Counted from the first letter of the stretch, positions 1-8,956 are shown. The stretch: 64,000 nt of DNA from SAR202 cluster bacterium bin127 (GCA_002239045.1 MPNN01000004.1:1-64000), one strand, 5' to 3'. Notes: generated by a model not told the origin, from the sequence alone. Translations and numbers: made by a program.

Positions 1-61
1 CCGGAACTCAATAGTCTCGGTAAAGTTCATCGCTAACTCTAGAACCTTAATGCACGTACAG

Positions 62-290
62 TTAGCGCACCGCCGTAGGTTCTCCGTCGAGCGTGAACGA
101 CAGGTCTGCTTCGGGGACGTTACTCCCACACACCCGCCGATAGCTCCACGATCGCATCCGCGACGGCATCGGAGAGATCGTCCGAATCCTGCGCTGTGAT
201 CTAGAGCGGCGGCGAGACAGGCAAGACGTAGCCGGCGACGGGTATCCAGATGAGGCGCGCGTCACTCACACTGCCAACCAATCACCGCGA
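62..290 (-). pseudogene. possible decayed small ORF upstream of ybaB
   Basis: Positions 1-339 hold no intact gene that I recognise. On the minus strand a protein-like reading can be followed from a GTG near 272: a short hydrophobic stretch, an in-frame TAG near 202, an acidic helix-like stretch (DLSDAVADAIVELSAG), then a frame change to a tail ending LSFTLDGEPTAVR. One stop and one frameshift would have to be repaired to join them. This could be a remnant of a small gene or simply chance coding-like sequence. No SRP RNA core or other RNA signature was seen here. Confidence 0.22.
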
Positions 291-339
291 GTAAAATCAT
301 AGCCGTAGTCACCGCCCACACCTCGGAGCCCCTCACCAA

Positions 340-651
340 ATGATGAACCGCAACATGCTTAAGCAAGCTCAGCAGATGCAGAAGAAGATCCAGGAGGTGC
401 AGGAGGAGATTGCTCAGGCCACTACCGAGGCATCGGTCGGAGGTGGCGCGGTCAAGGCCGTTGTGGTTGGTGGTTCTCGTGTCGAATCTATCGAGATCGA
501 TCCTGATGTCGTTGACCCTGAAGATGTCGAGATGCTCCAAGACCTCGTTGCCGCCGCGGTGAACCAGGCCATTGATCAGTCGCAGGAACTCGCTGCGGAG
601 AAGATGAAGACCATCACTGGCGGGCTTAACATCCCCGGGCTCAGCTTCTAG
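340..651 (+). CDS. ybaB: YbaB/EbfC nucleoid-associated protein
   Basis: This is a 103-residue protein of the YbaB/EbfC family, a small dimeric DNA-binding protein that coats the nucleoid. The N-terminal third is a charged amphipathic helix rich in Gln, Lys and Glu (residues 5-30). A Gly-rich turn (SVGGGAVKAVVVGG) and the typical core VESIEIDPDVVDPEDVEML follow. The C-terminal helix runs through VNQAIDQSQELAAEKM to a Gly/Pro tail. The length is normal. recR starts 35 bp downstream on the same strand; ybaB-recR is a very common bacterial pair, which supports the call. The second codon is also ATG, so the start could be one codon later. Confidence 0.95.
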   Translation: MMNRNMLKQAQQMQKKIQEVQEEIAQATTEASVGGGAVKAVVVGGSRVESIEIDPDVVDPEDVEMLQDLVAAAVNQAIDQSQELAAEKMKTITGGLNIPGLSF

Positions 652-686
652 CCATCGCGGGTATTTCGCACGTTCGTAGATTACCG

Positions 687-1373
687 ATGGCCGCCTTCCG
701 ACCCGACCCGCCGCGCCCGGTTTCGCCCGTAGCACCTCGCACCGATGCGCCCCGCGGCGTTGCGGCGCCCGTCGCCCGCGTCATCGAAGCATTCCGTCGA
801 CTTCCCGGCATCGGACCCAAGTCCGCCCAACGTCTCGCCTACCATCTCGTCCGCATGCCCGAGGCCGAGGCCGCCGAGCTTTCGGAGGCCATCACCGGCG
901 TCAAACAGCGCATCAAGCTCTGCGAGACCTGCGCCGACATCACCGAGGCGATTACGTGCCACATCTGCACCGACCCCAACCGTGACCGGTCGACGATCTG
1001 CGTCGTCGAGGAACCGCTCGACGTCACGGCATTCGAGCGCACGCGCGCCTACACCGGCCTTTATCACGTGCTTCACGGCGCTATCTCACCGACCTCCGGC
1101 ATCGCCGCTTCCGACCTAAAGATCAAAGAGCTGCTCCAGCGCCTCCAAGACGACAGCGCCGACACCTCCGATCAGACGGTAACCGAAGTCATCGTCGCCA
1201 CCAACACCAACCTCGACGGTGAAGCGACCGCGATGTACCTCCAACGCGCCATCACTCCCGCTGGCATCAAAGTAACTCGCCTAGCCCGCGGCCTACCCTC
1301 CGGCACCGACATCGAATACGCCGACGACGCAACGCTGGCGCATTCGTTGGAGTCGCGGGCGGAGATTGGCTAG
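687..1373 (+). CDS. recR: recombination mediator RecR
   Basis: RecR works with RecO (encoded at 3301) to load RecA on gapped DNA. Residues 36-50 form the helix-hairpin-helix (LPGIGPKSAQRLAYHL). C79, C82, C91 and C94 form the four-cysteine zinc finger. The Toprim region follows from about residue 102, with ICVVEEPLDV and EVIVATNTNLDGEATAMYL. The C-terminus has the conserved RLARGLPSGTDIEYADDATLAHSLESR. The protein is about 25 residues longer than usual at the N-terminus, with a Pro/Arg-rich leader before VARVIEAF, so the true start may lie further in. It follows ybaB closely and probably shares its transcript. Confidence 0.96.
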   Translation: MAAFRPDPPRPVSPVAPRTDAPRGVAAPVARVIEAFRRLPGIGPKSAQRLAYHLVRMPEAEAAELSEAITGVKQRIKLCETCADITEAITCHICTDPNRDRSTICVVEEPLDVTAFERTRAYTGLYHVLHGAISPTSGIAASDLKIKELLQRLQDDSADTSDQTVTEVIVATNTNLDGEATAMYLQRAITPAGIKVTRLARGLPSGTDIEYADDATLAHSLESRAEIG

Positions 1374-1398
1374 AGCGCGGATTTGGAGGCGCGACTCG

Positions 1399-1423
1399 CT
1401 CCCCTTCGCTTTGCGAAGGGGAG
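1399..1423. terminator. hairpin after recR
   Basis: This is a perfect 11-bp stem (CTCCCCTTCGC / GCGAAGGGGAG) with a TTT loop, 26 bp after the recR stop. There is no clear U tract, so it may be a dispersed repeat hairpin rather than an intrinsic terminator. Similar G/C-rich hairpins occur after other genes in the window. Confidence 0.5.
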
Positions 1424-1521
1424 GATACGCCATTCCCACACCTAAACCACCCATATAATCGCAACGAAGAATATGTCCCCTTTCCCGGTTGTGGGAGAGG
1501 GTTATGGTGAGGGCCCAACCA

Positions 1522-2649
1522 ATGAAAATCGAGCAGATCGAAACCTTCCTAGTCGACCGTTTCCTTGTCGTCCGCGTCACTACGGATGACGGCACTCAGG
1601 GCATCGGCGAATCTTGCTACTGGGCGTATCCCCGCGCTGCTGAAGAGACCGTCCATGCTCTCGGCGAAGCGATTGTCGGCATGGACCCGGGCGACACTGA
1701 GCACATCTTCAACTTCATGCACCGCTACAACGGCAGTTTTCGCGGCAACAGCATCGCCGCCGCAATCTCCGGCATCGACATGGCGCTGTGGGACATCAAG
1801 GGCAAGCGCCTTGATACGCCGGTGTGGGACCTCCTCGGCGGTCGTGCTCGACAGAAGATCCGCGGCATCTTCCTCGGCGTGGGCGGCGAAACACCCGACG
1901 CAGTCGCCGAGCGAGCGAAGATCGCAGTCGACCGCGGCTACTCCGCCCTGAAATTCACGCCCATGCCGCGCGAGTTCCAGCTCCTCAAGTACCCAGTCCT
2001 CGTCGATAACGCCATCGACATGCTCGCCGCCGTGCGCGAGACGGTCGGCAATGACTTCGACATCGGCATCGAGATACACCGCAACATGCGACCGTCGGAA
2101 GCGGTGGTCTTCTGCGAGAAGGCGATGCCCTTCAACCCTTACTTCATCGAGGACCCGATCGTCCCCGACGGCGTCCTCGCGATGTCCGAAGTCGCCACCA
2201 AGATGCGCCTGCCCCTCGCCGTTGGAGAGCGCAACACCGGCATCTACGAGTTCCGCGAATACGCCCAGATGACCAACTGCTCCTTCTTCAAGCCCGACAT
2301 CGCAGTCGCCGGCGGCATCACGGGGGTCAAAAAGATATCCGCCATCGCCGAGGCCCACCACATCCTCATCGCGCCCCACAACTTCCAAGGTCCAATCGCC
2401 ACCGCCGCCTGCGTCCAACTTGGGATTTCGTCGCCATCTTGGGACGTACTTGAGGCTGTGGATGAGGATAAGCCACCGCGGTCGGATATGGTAGACGCGC
2501 CTATGGAGGTAGTCGACGGATGGTTCACACTCCCCGAGAAACCCGGCCTCGGCGTAACCTTCAACGACAACGCCCCTAACTTACACCCGTTCAATCCGGC
2601 CAAAATCCCGCCCCCCATCCGCGAAGACGGCAGCGTAGGATTGCGTTAA
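1522..2649 (+). CDS. enolase-superfamily acid-sugar dehydratase-like enzyme
   Basis: This is a mandelate racemase/muconate lactonizing enzyme-type protein. From the ATG at 1522 it has 375 residues, with an N-terminal capping domain (1-120) and a TIM barrel. Visible active-site elements are K144 (SALKFTP), E184/H186 (IEIHRN), E210 (FIEDP), E236 (VGERN), D259 (KPDIAVAGGIT) and H286 (APHNFQGP). The Asp-His dyad and the metal-ligand acids fit a Mg-dependent enzyme that abstracts a proton next to a carboxylate. The exact substrate cannot be read from sequence. Upstream starts (TTG 1489, ATG 1504) exist; 1522 was chosen because MKIEQIETF aligns with the usual family N-terminus. SAR202 Chloroflexota are known for expanded families of such enzymes. 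Confidence 0.88.
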   Translation: MKIEQIETFLVDRFLVVRVTTDDGTQGIGESCYWAYPRAAEETVHALGEAIVGMDPGDTEHIFNFMHRYNGSFRGNSIAAAISGIDMALWDIKGKRLDTPVWDLLGGRARQKIRGIFLGVGGETPDAVAERAKIAVDRGYSALKFTPMPREFQLLKYPVLVDNAIDMLAAVRETVGNDFDIGIEIHRNMRPSEAVVFCEKAMPFNPYFIEDPIVPDGVLAMSEVATKMRLPLAVGERNTGIYEFREYAQMTNCSFFKPDIAVAGGITGVKKISAIAEAHHILIAPHNFQGPIATAACVQLGISSPSWDVLEAVDEDKPPRSDMVDAPMEVVDGWFTLPEKPGLGVTFNDNAPNLHPFNPAKIPPPIREDGSVGLR

Positions 2650-2654
2650 TTCCC

Positions 2655-2674
2655 CCTTCTCCGATGGGAGAAGG
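2655..2674. repeat. small dispersed hairpin
   Basis: Arms CCTTCTCC and GGAGAAGG pair directly after the enolase-family gene. This resembles the G/C-rich hairpin after recR and the CCCCTTT/GGGAGAGGG tract at about 1477-1500. It is probably a dispersed repeat and could act as a weak terminator. Confidence 0.4.
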
Positions 2675-2773
2675 TGACGGTGACACTCCCTTCAAAAGGA
2701 GTTCGAAGAGTTTCGCCATTTCGACTTGAATGAACATCCGTGCTAACGTTATGCTTGACAAAGCACCGAACGG

Positions 2774-3274
2774 ATGAATGATTCAATCGAGCGAGTCTTG
2801 AATAAGTGGAACGGCGAAAGAAGGCCTTCTGAAAACGATAACCGCGAAGCAATATGGGCGATTCGACCGCGCTGGTCGACGCCCTACTTCGTGCTATTCA
2901 CGCTTCAGGTGGTTGTCGGTACCGGCATCGCCACGTACGACGGTATATCATCGGCAATTCCCGAAAACTGGATACAGACGTACTTTGATATCATTCTCCG
3001 TACCGGTCAGGTCGGGATCGCGGCCGCGATCATCACATTTACACTTGTCGAACTACTGGGCAGCATCATGTTAATGAGCGAATGGATACGACAGAATCTC
3101 GTTGAACCTGCGAAGGAACGAAATCGCGAGCAAGGCCGCGCAGAAGTCCGGGCACAGATGCGCGCGGAGATGAAGGATTGGGACCGGCGTCGGCAAGCCG
3201 CAGAACGACGCGGCGAAACGTTCCACGAGCCGCCGCCATACTTGGAGAACGGTTCATCTGACAACGGTCACTAA
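2774..3274 (+). CDS. two-helix membrane protein of unknown function
   Basis: This is a 166-residue protein that I do not assign to a family. Residues 1-30 are charged. Two hydrophobic segments follow, about 35-57 (TPYFVLFTLQVVVGTGIA) and 77-102 (VGIAAAIITFTLVELLGSIMLM). The last 60 residues are a highly charged, Arg/Glu-rich helix likely to form a coiled coil in the cytoplasm (KERNREQGRAEVRAQMRAEMKDWDRRRQAAERR). Codon use and composition look like a real gene. It sits 26 bp upstream of recO on the same strand. No transporter or signalling motif is visible. Confidence 0.75.
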   Translation: MNDSIERVLNKWNGERRPSENDNREAIWAIRPRWSTPYFVLFTLQVVVGTGIATYDGISSAIPENWIQTYFDIILRTGQVGIAAAIITFTLVELLGSIMLMSEWIRQNLVEPAKERNREQGRAEVRAQMRAEMKDWDRRRQAAERRGETFHEPPPYLENGSSDNGH

Positions 3275-3300
3275 AACCGTATCCATGTAATTTCACTACC

Positions 3301-4155
3301 ATGTCGCCAACTCGACGACGATACTTCAACGCCGAAGGCATCGTCGTCCGCGCCCGCGACCTCGGAGAGGCCGACCGCATCGTCATCCTCTTCACTCCTA
3401 ACTTGGGCCTACTCTCGTGCGTAGCGCGCGGCGCACGACGAACAACCTCTCGAACTGGTGGACACGTCGATCTTCTACGACACATTACTGCGCACGTCTC
3501 CGAAGGCCGATCCGACCTCCACACCCTCAGCCAAGTCGAGACCATCAACGCCTACCTCGGCCTTCGCCGCGACCTCGATCGACTTTCGATAGCTTCCCAC
3601 TTCGCCGAGATGTGCGAACGGTTCTCCCTGCCCAACGCCGCCAACCCCAACCTCTTCGCCCTCCTCCGCGACACCCTGACTCACACCGAAACCACCGCAA
3701 AACCCATCCTTCCCCTATTACGACTCTGGCACGAAACCACCCTCCTGACCACCGTCGGCCTCCAACCCCAACTCCACCGATGCGTCCGCACCAACAACGA
3801 AATCCCCCCCGGCGACCACTGGTTCTCCCCCTCCGAAGGCGGCCTGATAATGCGCCCCGACCAACTCCAAACCGCCAATAACACCGCAACCCCCGACCCC
3901 ATCGCCTACCAACCCAACCCCGAAGATCAAACCAACCCTCAAACCGTCCCCATAGTCCCCGCCCCGCTCAACACCATCAAACTCCTCCGCCATATAACTC
4001 GTACTCCAGATTGGACTCGCATACAAAATCTACGCGTCGACGACCGGGATGTGGAGGCCGGATTGAAGCTGACGGGTGCGATGCTGCGCTATCAACAAGA
4101 GCGCGGCGTCGGCAGGGCGGAACGGGTGATGGGGGAGGTGGGATTCGAATGTTAA
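3301..4155 (+). CDS. recO: DNA repair protein RecO
   Basis: RecO anneals single strands and, with RecR, helps RecA displace SSB. The N-terminal OB-fold is clear: FNAEGIVVRARDLGEADRIVILFTPNLGLLSCVARGARR (residues 9-47), then a helical domain (LSIASHFAEMCERF...LPLLRLWHETTLLTTVGLQPQL). The usual four-Cys zinc site is reduced to a single visible Cys (residue about 161), so this copy probably lacks the zinc finger. It also carries an Asn/Pro/Thr-rich insertion (about residues 190-225). Length 284 is slightly above the usual 240-260. recR lies 2 kb upstream rather than adjacent. Confidence 0.9.
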   Translation: MSPTRRRYFNAEGIVVRARDLGEADRIVILFTPNLGLLSCVARGARRTTSRTGGHVDLLRHITAHVSEGRSDLHTLSQVETINAYLGLRRDLDRLSIASHFAEMCERFSLPNAANPNLFALLRDTLTHTETTAKPILPLLRLWHETTLLTTVGLQPQLHRCVRTNNEIPPGDHWFSPSEGGLIMRPDQLQTANNTATPDPIAYQPNPEDQTNPQTVPIVPAPLNTIKLLRHITRTPDWTRIQNLRVDDRDVEAGLKLTGAMLRYQQERGVGRAERVMGEVGFEC

Positions 4156-4177
4156 ACTCAGCGATACCTCCTGAGAA

Positions 4178-5437
4178 ATGGCAAGCACATCCATAACAGA
4201 ATTGATCGATCGTGCCATCACTGATGTGGCTCGAGAAAAATTCGAGGAAGCTTGCCTCTTGTTCTCTGTCGCCGAAGTTGCACAAAAATCCGAAAATGCG
4301 CTGCACGGACTTGTAGACGATCTTTCAACCCAGAAAAATCCGAGCTACGATGAATGGACCGCCAACTTCTACCTCCAGTGGTACCAAGCCCGTCAGATTT
4401 TTCTCGCGTACCAGATTTTCTCAAAAGAACTTTCTGAGCAATTAAGTGATCATGCACGTGACTGCCCCAAAGAACCAGTGATTTTGTTCGATTTCGGTGC
4501 GGGGTCAATGGCTGCGTTGGTCGGTTTAGTCATCGCGATTGCGAAACTGCCAATCACTCCCCAATGGCTACCACAGGTTCATGTTTGCAATCAAGATCCG
4601 AGTTCTGCAATGCTAGATTTGGGAAGGGCGTTTTGGTCTCGTTTCAAGGCTTTGACTGGACGTTACGCACCGAACTCGCGGCTCAAATCAGTGATGGAAA
4701 ACGCAACTTTTAATACGACGACGGATGTGTATGAGTACAAGATATTGGCCGATGAATACAGTCGACGAGGTGGCGCGAAGATATTGACCAGTTTTCATAC
4801 GATTTATCGAGAGCCAAGGCATCAATTGAAGTCTGTCGGTACGCATCTTGACCGCGTATGGTGTGCCTTGCGTCCTCAAAAAGGTTGGTTGACTGCCAAT
4901 GAGAACTCCCAATCTCTCGTGAACGACCTACACGATGATTTGACGCACCTCGAAATCAACCGTAAATCCGTGAATGAGCATGATCGAGAATGCATATGTG
5001 ATAGAAAATTGAACCAAATTACGCGATTCAGATCCGATGTCATGTTGCCAAAATTAGAGTGTTTTCTCAAGTCTTCGTCACGGAATCTACTTCGCGCCCC
5101 TGTTCCAATGTTCAAGCATAACAACCTGATTTACGAGATCATCTCCGTCACGCGATCATCTGCAACGAAGATTAATCCTGTGGAGTCAGTATTCAAGAGG
5201 GAGATTAATTCCAATGTTGAGGTAATGTCTAAGCGACCGCCGGTTAACAGGCCGAATTGGGATTTCCCGATCGTGGGGGCCTGCGACAGAGGACACCGAA
5301 TTGAGATGACCTCTATGCGAGACTTCAATGGACTCGAAGGGTTGGCATTCTGTACGGTATGCGTTTGGCCGTATCGTTTCCGCCTCGTGGGTGAGCGATG
5401 GATAACAATCGCAGGTAATCCCAATGTGTGGGGCTGA
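4178..5437 (+). CDS. methyltransferase-like protein with C-terminal Cys/His ribbon
   Basis: This 419-residue protein has a glycine-rich Rossmann-type motif (VILFDFGAGSMAALVG, residues 101-116). A second-strand segment ending in an acidic residue follows (VHVCNQDPSSAMLDLG), and a later strand ILTSFHTIYREP could hold the post-motif region of a SAM-dependent methyltransferase. The layout is loosely like Rsm22-type methyltransferases, but I cannot confirm the family. The C-terminus has C369, H373, C392 and C395, a possible zinc ribbon. Its base composition is visibly AT-richer than the flanking genes, suggesting transfer. The stop overlaps the start of the next gene (TGATG), so the two are translationally coupled. 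Confidence 0.7.
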   Translation: MASTSITELIDRAITDVAREKFEEACLLFSVAEVAQKSENALHGLVDDLSTQKNPSYDEWTANFYLQWYQARQIFLAYQIFSKELSEQLSDHARDCPKEPVILFDFGAGSMAALVGLVIAIAKLPITPQWLPQVHVCNQDPSSAMLDLGRAFWSRFKALTGRYAPNSRLKSVMENATFNTTTDVYEYKILADEYSRRGGAKILTSFHTIYREPRHQLKSVGTHLDRVWCALRPQKGWLTANENSQSLVNDLHDDLTHLEINRKSVNEHDRECICDRKLNQITRFRSDVMLPKLECFLKSSSRNLLRAPVPMFKHNNLIYEIISVTRSSATKINPVESVFKREINSNVEVMSKRPPVNRPNWDFPIVGACDRGHRIEMTSMRDFNGLEGLAFCTVCVWPYRFRLVGERWITIAGNPNVWG

Positions 5438-6408
5438 TGATGCGTAACAGCCATCAAGTGAGTCGGCAGTTGATCATGCTACCTTCGGAATTGCCCGACG
5501 ATGATCTGGCTACCAGGCGCGAAAAATCACAAGCGAAACCCCGAGAACTCGGTCCCACCGCCATCTCTTACGCCCCAACGTCGGGCCCCATTCTGACCAG
5601 AGCCACCGGCTTCATGGACGCGTACGACTACACGTTGAATCCCTACAGCGGTTGCTCGTTCGGTTGTACCTACTGCTACGCCGCCTTCTTCAGTCCCGAT
5701 GTCGAAAAACGAGATACGTGGGGGCAGTGGGTAACCGTGAAACAAAATGCAGTATCCAAACTATCAAACATGAGAACGTCGTTGGACGGCAAACTCATCT
5801 ACATGAGTTCCGTAACTGATCCTTACCAGCCCATTGAACGCGAGTTGAAGTTGACGAAAGGCCTTCTCGAGATCCTTGCCGAACCGCGCCACCGTCCCAA
5901 ACTCGTCATCCAAACCCGCAGCCCAGACGTAACCAACGACATCGAACTGTTCCAAAAGATCGAGGCGAACGGCGGTCGCGTCCAAGTAAACATGACTGTG
6001 ACCACCGATGACGAAGACATCCGCCGCACATTCGAGCCATCTTGCCCCAAGAACTCCGTTCGACTCCGCGCAATAGCCAACGTTCAAGCGGCTGGCATCC
6101 AGTCCTGCATCACCATGACCCCGTTGCTGCTGGTATCTGATCCCGAACTTTTCGCTGACGAACTACTCGAAACTGACGTTCGCCGATTCATCGTCCAGCC
6201 ATTCCACTTCACCAGAGGCAAATTCGTCGCCAACACACGTGACGAAGCGGCCCGGTTGATGGCTGACAAACTTGATTGTGAGATCGATTATTTCGTCGAC
6301 GCTTACATGACCGACTATCGAGTTACCGAATCAATCATCCGGAACCGACTCGCGGAGGAGGGGCTCGCCCTCGGTGAAGGCAAAGAAGGCTTTAAGCCAC
6401 CGTTCTAG
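5437..6408 (+). CDS. SPL-family radical SAM protein
   Basis: A radical SAM enzyme of about 323 residues. The [4Fe-4S] motif is C73-x3-C77-x2-C80 within NPYSGCSFGCTYCYAAFF, as in spore-photoproduct-lyase-like and Rv2578c-like families. Further family features are IYMSSVTDPYQPIERELKLT, LVIQTRSPDVTND, VNMTVTTDDEDIRRTFEP and ITMTPLLLVSDPELFADEL. This outline fits a SAM-cleaving TIM barrel that generates a 5'-deoxyadenosyl radical; the substrate is unknown. ATG 5437 was chosen over GTG 5428 because it forms a TGATG overlap with the preceding methyltransferase-like gene. That linkage suggests a shared task, perhaps modification of the same macromolecule. Confidence 0.87.
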   Translation: MMRNSHQVSRQLIMLPSELPDDDLATRREKSQAKPRELGPTAISYAPTSGPILTRATGFMDAYDYTLNPYSGCSFGCTYCYAAFFSPDVEKRDTWGQWVTVKQNAVSKLSNMRTSLDGKLIYMSSVTDPYQPIERELKLTKGLLEILAEPRHRPKLVIQTRSPDVTNDIELFQKIEANGGRVQVNMTVTTDDEDIRRTFEPSCPKNSVRLRAIANVQAAGIQSCITMTPLLLVSDPELFADELLETDVRRFIVQPFHFTRGKFVANTRDEAARLMADKLDCEIDYFVDAYMTDYRVTESIIRNRLAEEGLALGEGKEGFKPPF

Positions 6409-6465
6409 GCGCCGTCCGCATCGGACTCCAACGCCAATAACATCCACACCCAAGTCGCGGGTAAC

Positions 6466-7557
6466 CTACCGCCCCACGTACTCCCCGTCTTCGTTGATCA
6501 CGCCGGAAGATTGCAGGTACTTGAACAGATCCGAGTCGCTCTCCAGAACGATTAGCGACTGACCGTCGATGATGCGTTCGTAGGCTTCTAGGGAGCGGCG
6601 GAATTCGTAGAACTCTGGCGCCTTCTCCAGTGCTTCGGCCAGGATCGTGATGGCCTCTTGCTCGGCCTCACCACGCAGTCTTGCGGAAGTTCCGTTTGCC
6701 GTCTCTAATATGATTTGCACGTCGCGGTCGACTTCGGCTCGGATTTCGCGGTCTCTCTGCGTACCCTCGGCACGCAGACCTTCGGCGATACGGGCACGTT
6801 CGGCTCTCATGCGAGCGAATACCGATGCCTCGATCTCAGTCGGGAAGTCGGCGCGTTTCATCCGGACATCAATGATCTCGATGCCAAGTTCGTCGACGAG
6901 CGGTTGGTAGTAAGCAACGGCGGCTGTGCCGATGATTTCGGGGCGCTCTTCCGAGTTCAACGCATTCAACTCCGCGATCGTGGCCGGACGTCCGCGGCTC
7001 GCAAGCCCTTCGGCCGTCTCCTCGGTGATGATGACCGTCAACCGCAGGTCGCGCATATTACCGCCGAAAAGCTCAATCGCTTGCTGGCGTGTGATTTCAG
7101 ACCGGTTGCTGGCTTCGGCAATGCGGCCCATCACCTGTTCGCGGGTCTCTGAAATGACCTCAGACTGCGTGTCAAGTGCAACTTCACGTCGGAGTTGAGA
7201 GTTTACGATGTCGGATACCCGAGACACTGCCTCGTTCTCCGTGCGAAGTCGTTGGAAGAACTTCAATGGATCGATGATGCGGTATCGCGCGTAGGCGTCG
7301 ATAACGAGGTTCCGCTTATCAGACGTCAGCAACGATGCCGGTTGCGCATCGACCCTCAGCAATCGACTGTCCATCTTCACCACCGTCTCCACGAACGGCT
7401 GCTTAACGTAGAGGCCAGGGCTCCGGTAGTCGCGCTGGAAGGCGCCGAAACGGGTTACGATGGCCAGCTGTGTCTCGTCAACGGTGAAGAACGCCTGCGG
7501 AATCAGGATGAACGCCGCGACGATGATGACGACTATGGAAATTATCAGGCGAGGCAT
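6466..7557 (-). CDS. hflC: HflC-like SPFH/prohibitin membrane protein
   Basis: HflC pairs with HflK to form a membrane-anchored cage around the FtsH protease. The 363-residue protein begins with a transmembrane segment (LIISIVVIIVAAFILIPQAFF). The SPFH domain follows (VDETQLAIVTRFGAFQRDYRSPGLYVKQPF ... VDAYARYRIIDPLKFFQ), then a long charged helical region (ARMRAERARIAEGLRAEGTQRDREI). It ends with the conserved LEKAPEFYEFRRSLEAYE. It starts 4 bp after the hflK stop, so the two form one transcript. The gene is convergent with the radical SAM gene. Confidence 0.92.
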   Translation of the reverse strand: MPRLIISIVVIIVAAFILIPQAFFTVDETQLAIVTRFGAFQRDYRSPGLYVKQPFVETVVKMDSRLLRVDAQPASLLTSDKRNLVIDAYARYRIIDPLKFFQRLRTENEAVSRVSDIVNSQLRREVALDTQSEVISETREQVMGRIAEASNRSEITRQQAIELFGGNMRDLRLTVIITEETAEGLASRGRPATIAELNALNSEERPEIIGTAAVAYYQPLVDELGIEIIDVRMKRADFPTEIEASVFARMRAERARIAEGLRAEGTQRDREIRAEVDRDVQIILETANGTSARLRGEAEQEAITILAEALEKAPEFYEFRRSLEAYERIIDGQSLIVLESDSDLFKYLQSSGVINEDGEYVGR

Positions 7558-7561
7558 ATTG

Positions 7562-8770
7562 CTACTGTCCTCCGCCTGTCGTTGTGCCGGACAAAGAGTT
7601 GCCGGACAAGGTGCCCAAGCTGTCGAGCGGCAGCAGCGGCAACGCGTTCGAAGCTGAGTTGATCACGATCTTGGACTTGCCAGCCATGATGCGTTCCATC
7701 GCTTCAAGGTAGAGCCTTGTGCGAGTCACTTGTGGCGAAATCTCATAGCTCGCCAATATGGCTTCGAAACCTTCCGCCTCACCCCGTGCGCGCTCGACAC
7801 GACCGCGCTTGAAACCATCGGCTTCTTCCACGATCTGTGCGGCGGCACCCGTTGCTTCCGGGATCTGCGAGGCCTCGTAAGCCTCTGCCAAGTTAATATC
7901 GCGCTCGCGGTCTTCGCGCGCTCTCACAACGTCTTCGAACGCGTCCTGAACCTCGGCCGGCGGGTTAACGTTCTGCAACAGCACCTGGAGCACGTCGAGT
8001 CCGGTGTTGTAGTCGCTGGCGAGTTCGCGCATCTTATCCAAGATGCTCGCCTGCACCTGTTCCTTCTCCGTCGTCAACACATCGTCAATATTGCGGGCAC
8101 CAACCACCTGCCTCACTGCGGTTTCGGCGATATCACGCAAAGTTTCGCCGTCAGGGTTGCCGGGCGCGATACCGCGGTCCGGATCTCCGGGGTCGTCAAC
8201 CTCAAACAGGAAAAATTCGAGATTGGCGATACGATACTGCACAACCACCTGCACGTCGACGATGTTCTCATCGCCCGTAATCATCTCCGATTCGATCTGA
8301 ACCGGCGTTGTGGAGCCGTTCTGCGTACTCCGGAAACCGAGTTCGAGTCGGCGGGTGTTGGTTACGGCTACAACGTTGCGGGTTCCAATCGGGCTGGGCC
8401 AGTGCCAATGCAGACCTTGGTCGGCAATCGCCACGAATCGCCCGAAGGTCCGCAATGCGGCCTGTTCTTCAGGGCCGACGGTGTAGACACCGGTTCCGAG
8501 CCAAATGATGGCGATTACCGGTATGAGTGCGAGCACGATCACACTGCCGGACCGCCGACCGGCACCGCCGCCGCTTCCGTTCGATTCGTCGTCTCGCGAA
8601 CGACCATCATTGTCGTCGCCGAAACCTGGAACTCCCGAAAACGCCTCTTTGATCCGCTGCATGATGTCGCCGAAGGTTACTTCCGGCTCTTCATCACGCT
8701 CAGGAGGGCGATACATCAGCGAATCTTCCGAACCTTTGTCGGCGGCCGATGCTTGTGGGGAGTTGGACAT
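7562..8770 (-). CDS. hflK: HflK-like SPFH/prohibitin membrane protein
   Basis: This 402-residue partner of HflC has a low-complexity acidic and Gly-rich N-terminus (residues 1-75) facing the cytoplasm. One membrane helix follows (VIVLALIPVIAIIWLGTGVYTV). The SPFH domain comes next, with the HflK signature VGPEEQAALRTFGRFVAIADQGLHWHWPSPIG. A helical segment (AREDRERDINLAEAYEASQIPEATGAAAQIVEEADGFK) and the typical ending TRTRLYLEAMERIMAGKSKIVI are present. A low-complexity C-terminal tail closes the protein. hflK precedes hflC as in most bacteria. The role in FtsH regulation is known for the family, not shown here. Confidence 0.92.
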   Translation of the reverse strand: MSNSPQASAADKGSEDSLMYRPPERDEEPEVTFGDIMQRIKEAFSGVPGFGDDNDGRSRDDESNGSGGGAGRRSGSVIVLALIPVIAIIWLGTGVYTVGPEEQAALRTFGRFVAIADQGLHWHWPSPIGTRNVVAVTNTRRLELGFRSTQNGSTTPVQIESEMITGDENIVDVQVVVQYRIANLEFFLFEVDDPGDPDRGIAPGNPDGETLRDIAETAVRQVVGARNIDDVLTTEKEQVQASILDKMRELASDYNTGLDVLQVLLQNVNPPAEVQDAFEDVVRAREDRERDINLAEAYEASQIPEATGAAAQIVEEADGFKRGRVERARGEAEGFEAILASYEISPQVTRTRLYLEAMERIMAGKSKIVINSASNALPLLPLDSLGTLSGNSLSGTTTGGGQ

Positions 8771-8928
8771 CTAGGGGATTATCGCAGTTGGAATCAAACC
8801 AACTGTAACTGAATAAGTGAGATTCGTGGGAAGAGTTTTGGGTCGGCGTTCAGATCCGTATGCGATACGTTAGGAGTGTGTCCTTATTCGCAATTATATG
8901 CGACGTGACTGAGACCATTGCAAAACTC

Positions 8929-8956
8929 CGTCATTCCGGCTTTCGCCGGAATGACG
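8929..8956. repeat. REP-like palindrome (TCATTCCGGC type)
   Basis: This is a 12-bp perfect stem, CGTCATTCCGGC / GCCGGAATGACG, with a TTTC loop. It lies between the divergent-side end of hflK and vapC. The same core recurs near 9797, 30020, 31398 and, with CCCGCG arms, at 17787, 20431, 29980, 30542, 42491 and 56625. These are dispersed short palindromic repeats. Confidence 0.8.

Noticed and set aside
1-339. SRP RNA or dnaX end upstream of ybaB-recR
   Set aside because: Looked for because of the common gene order; neither the SRP core nor a dnaX-like C-terminus could be read.
1549-2418. 289-codon minus-strand ORF opposite the enolase-family gene
   Set aside because: Antisense shadow; composition reflects complementary codons.
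7730-8812. 360-codon plus-strand ORF opposite hflK
   Set aside because: Antisense shadow of hflK; no recognisable domain.
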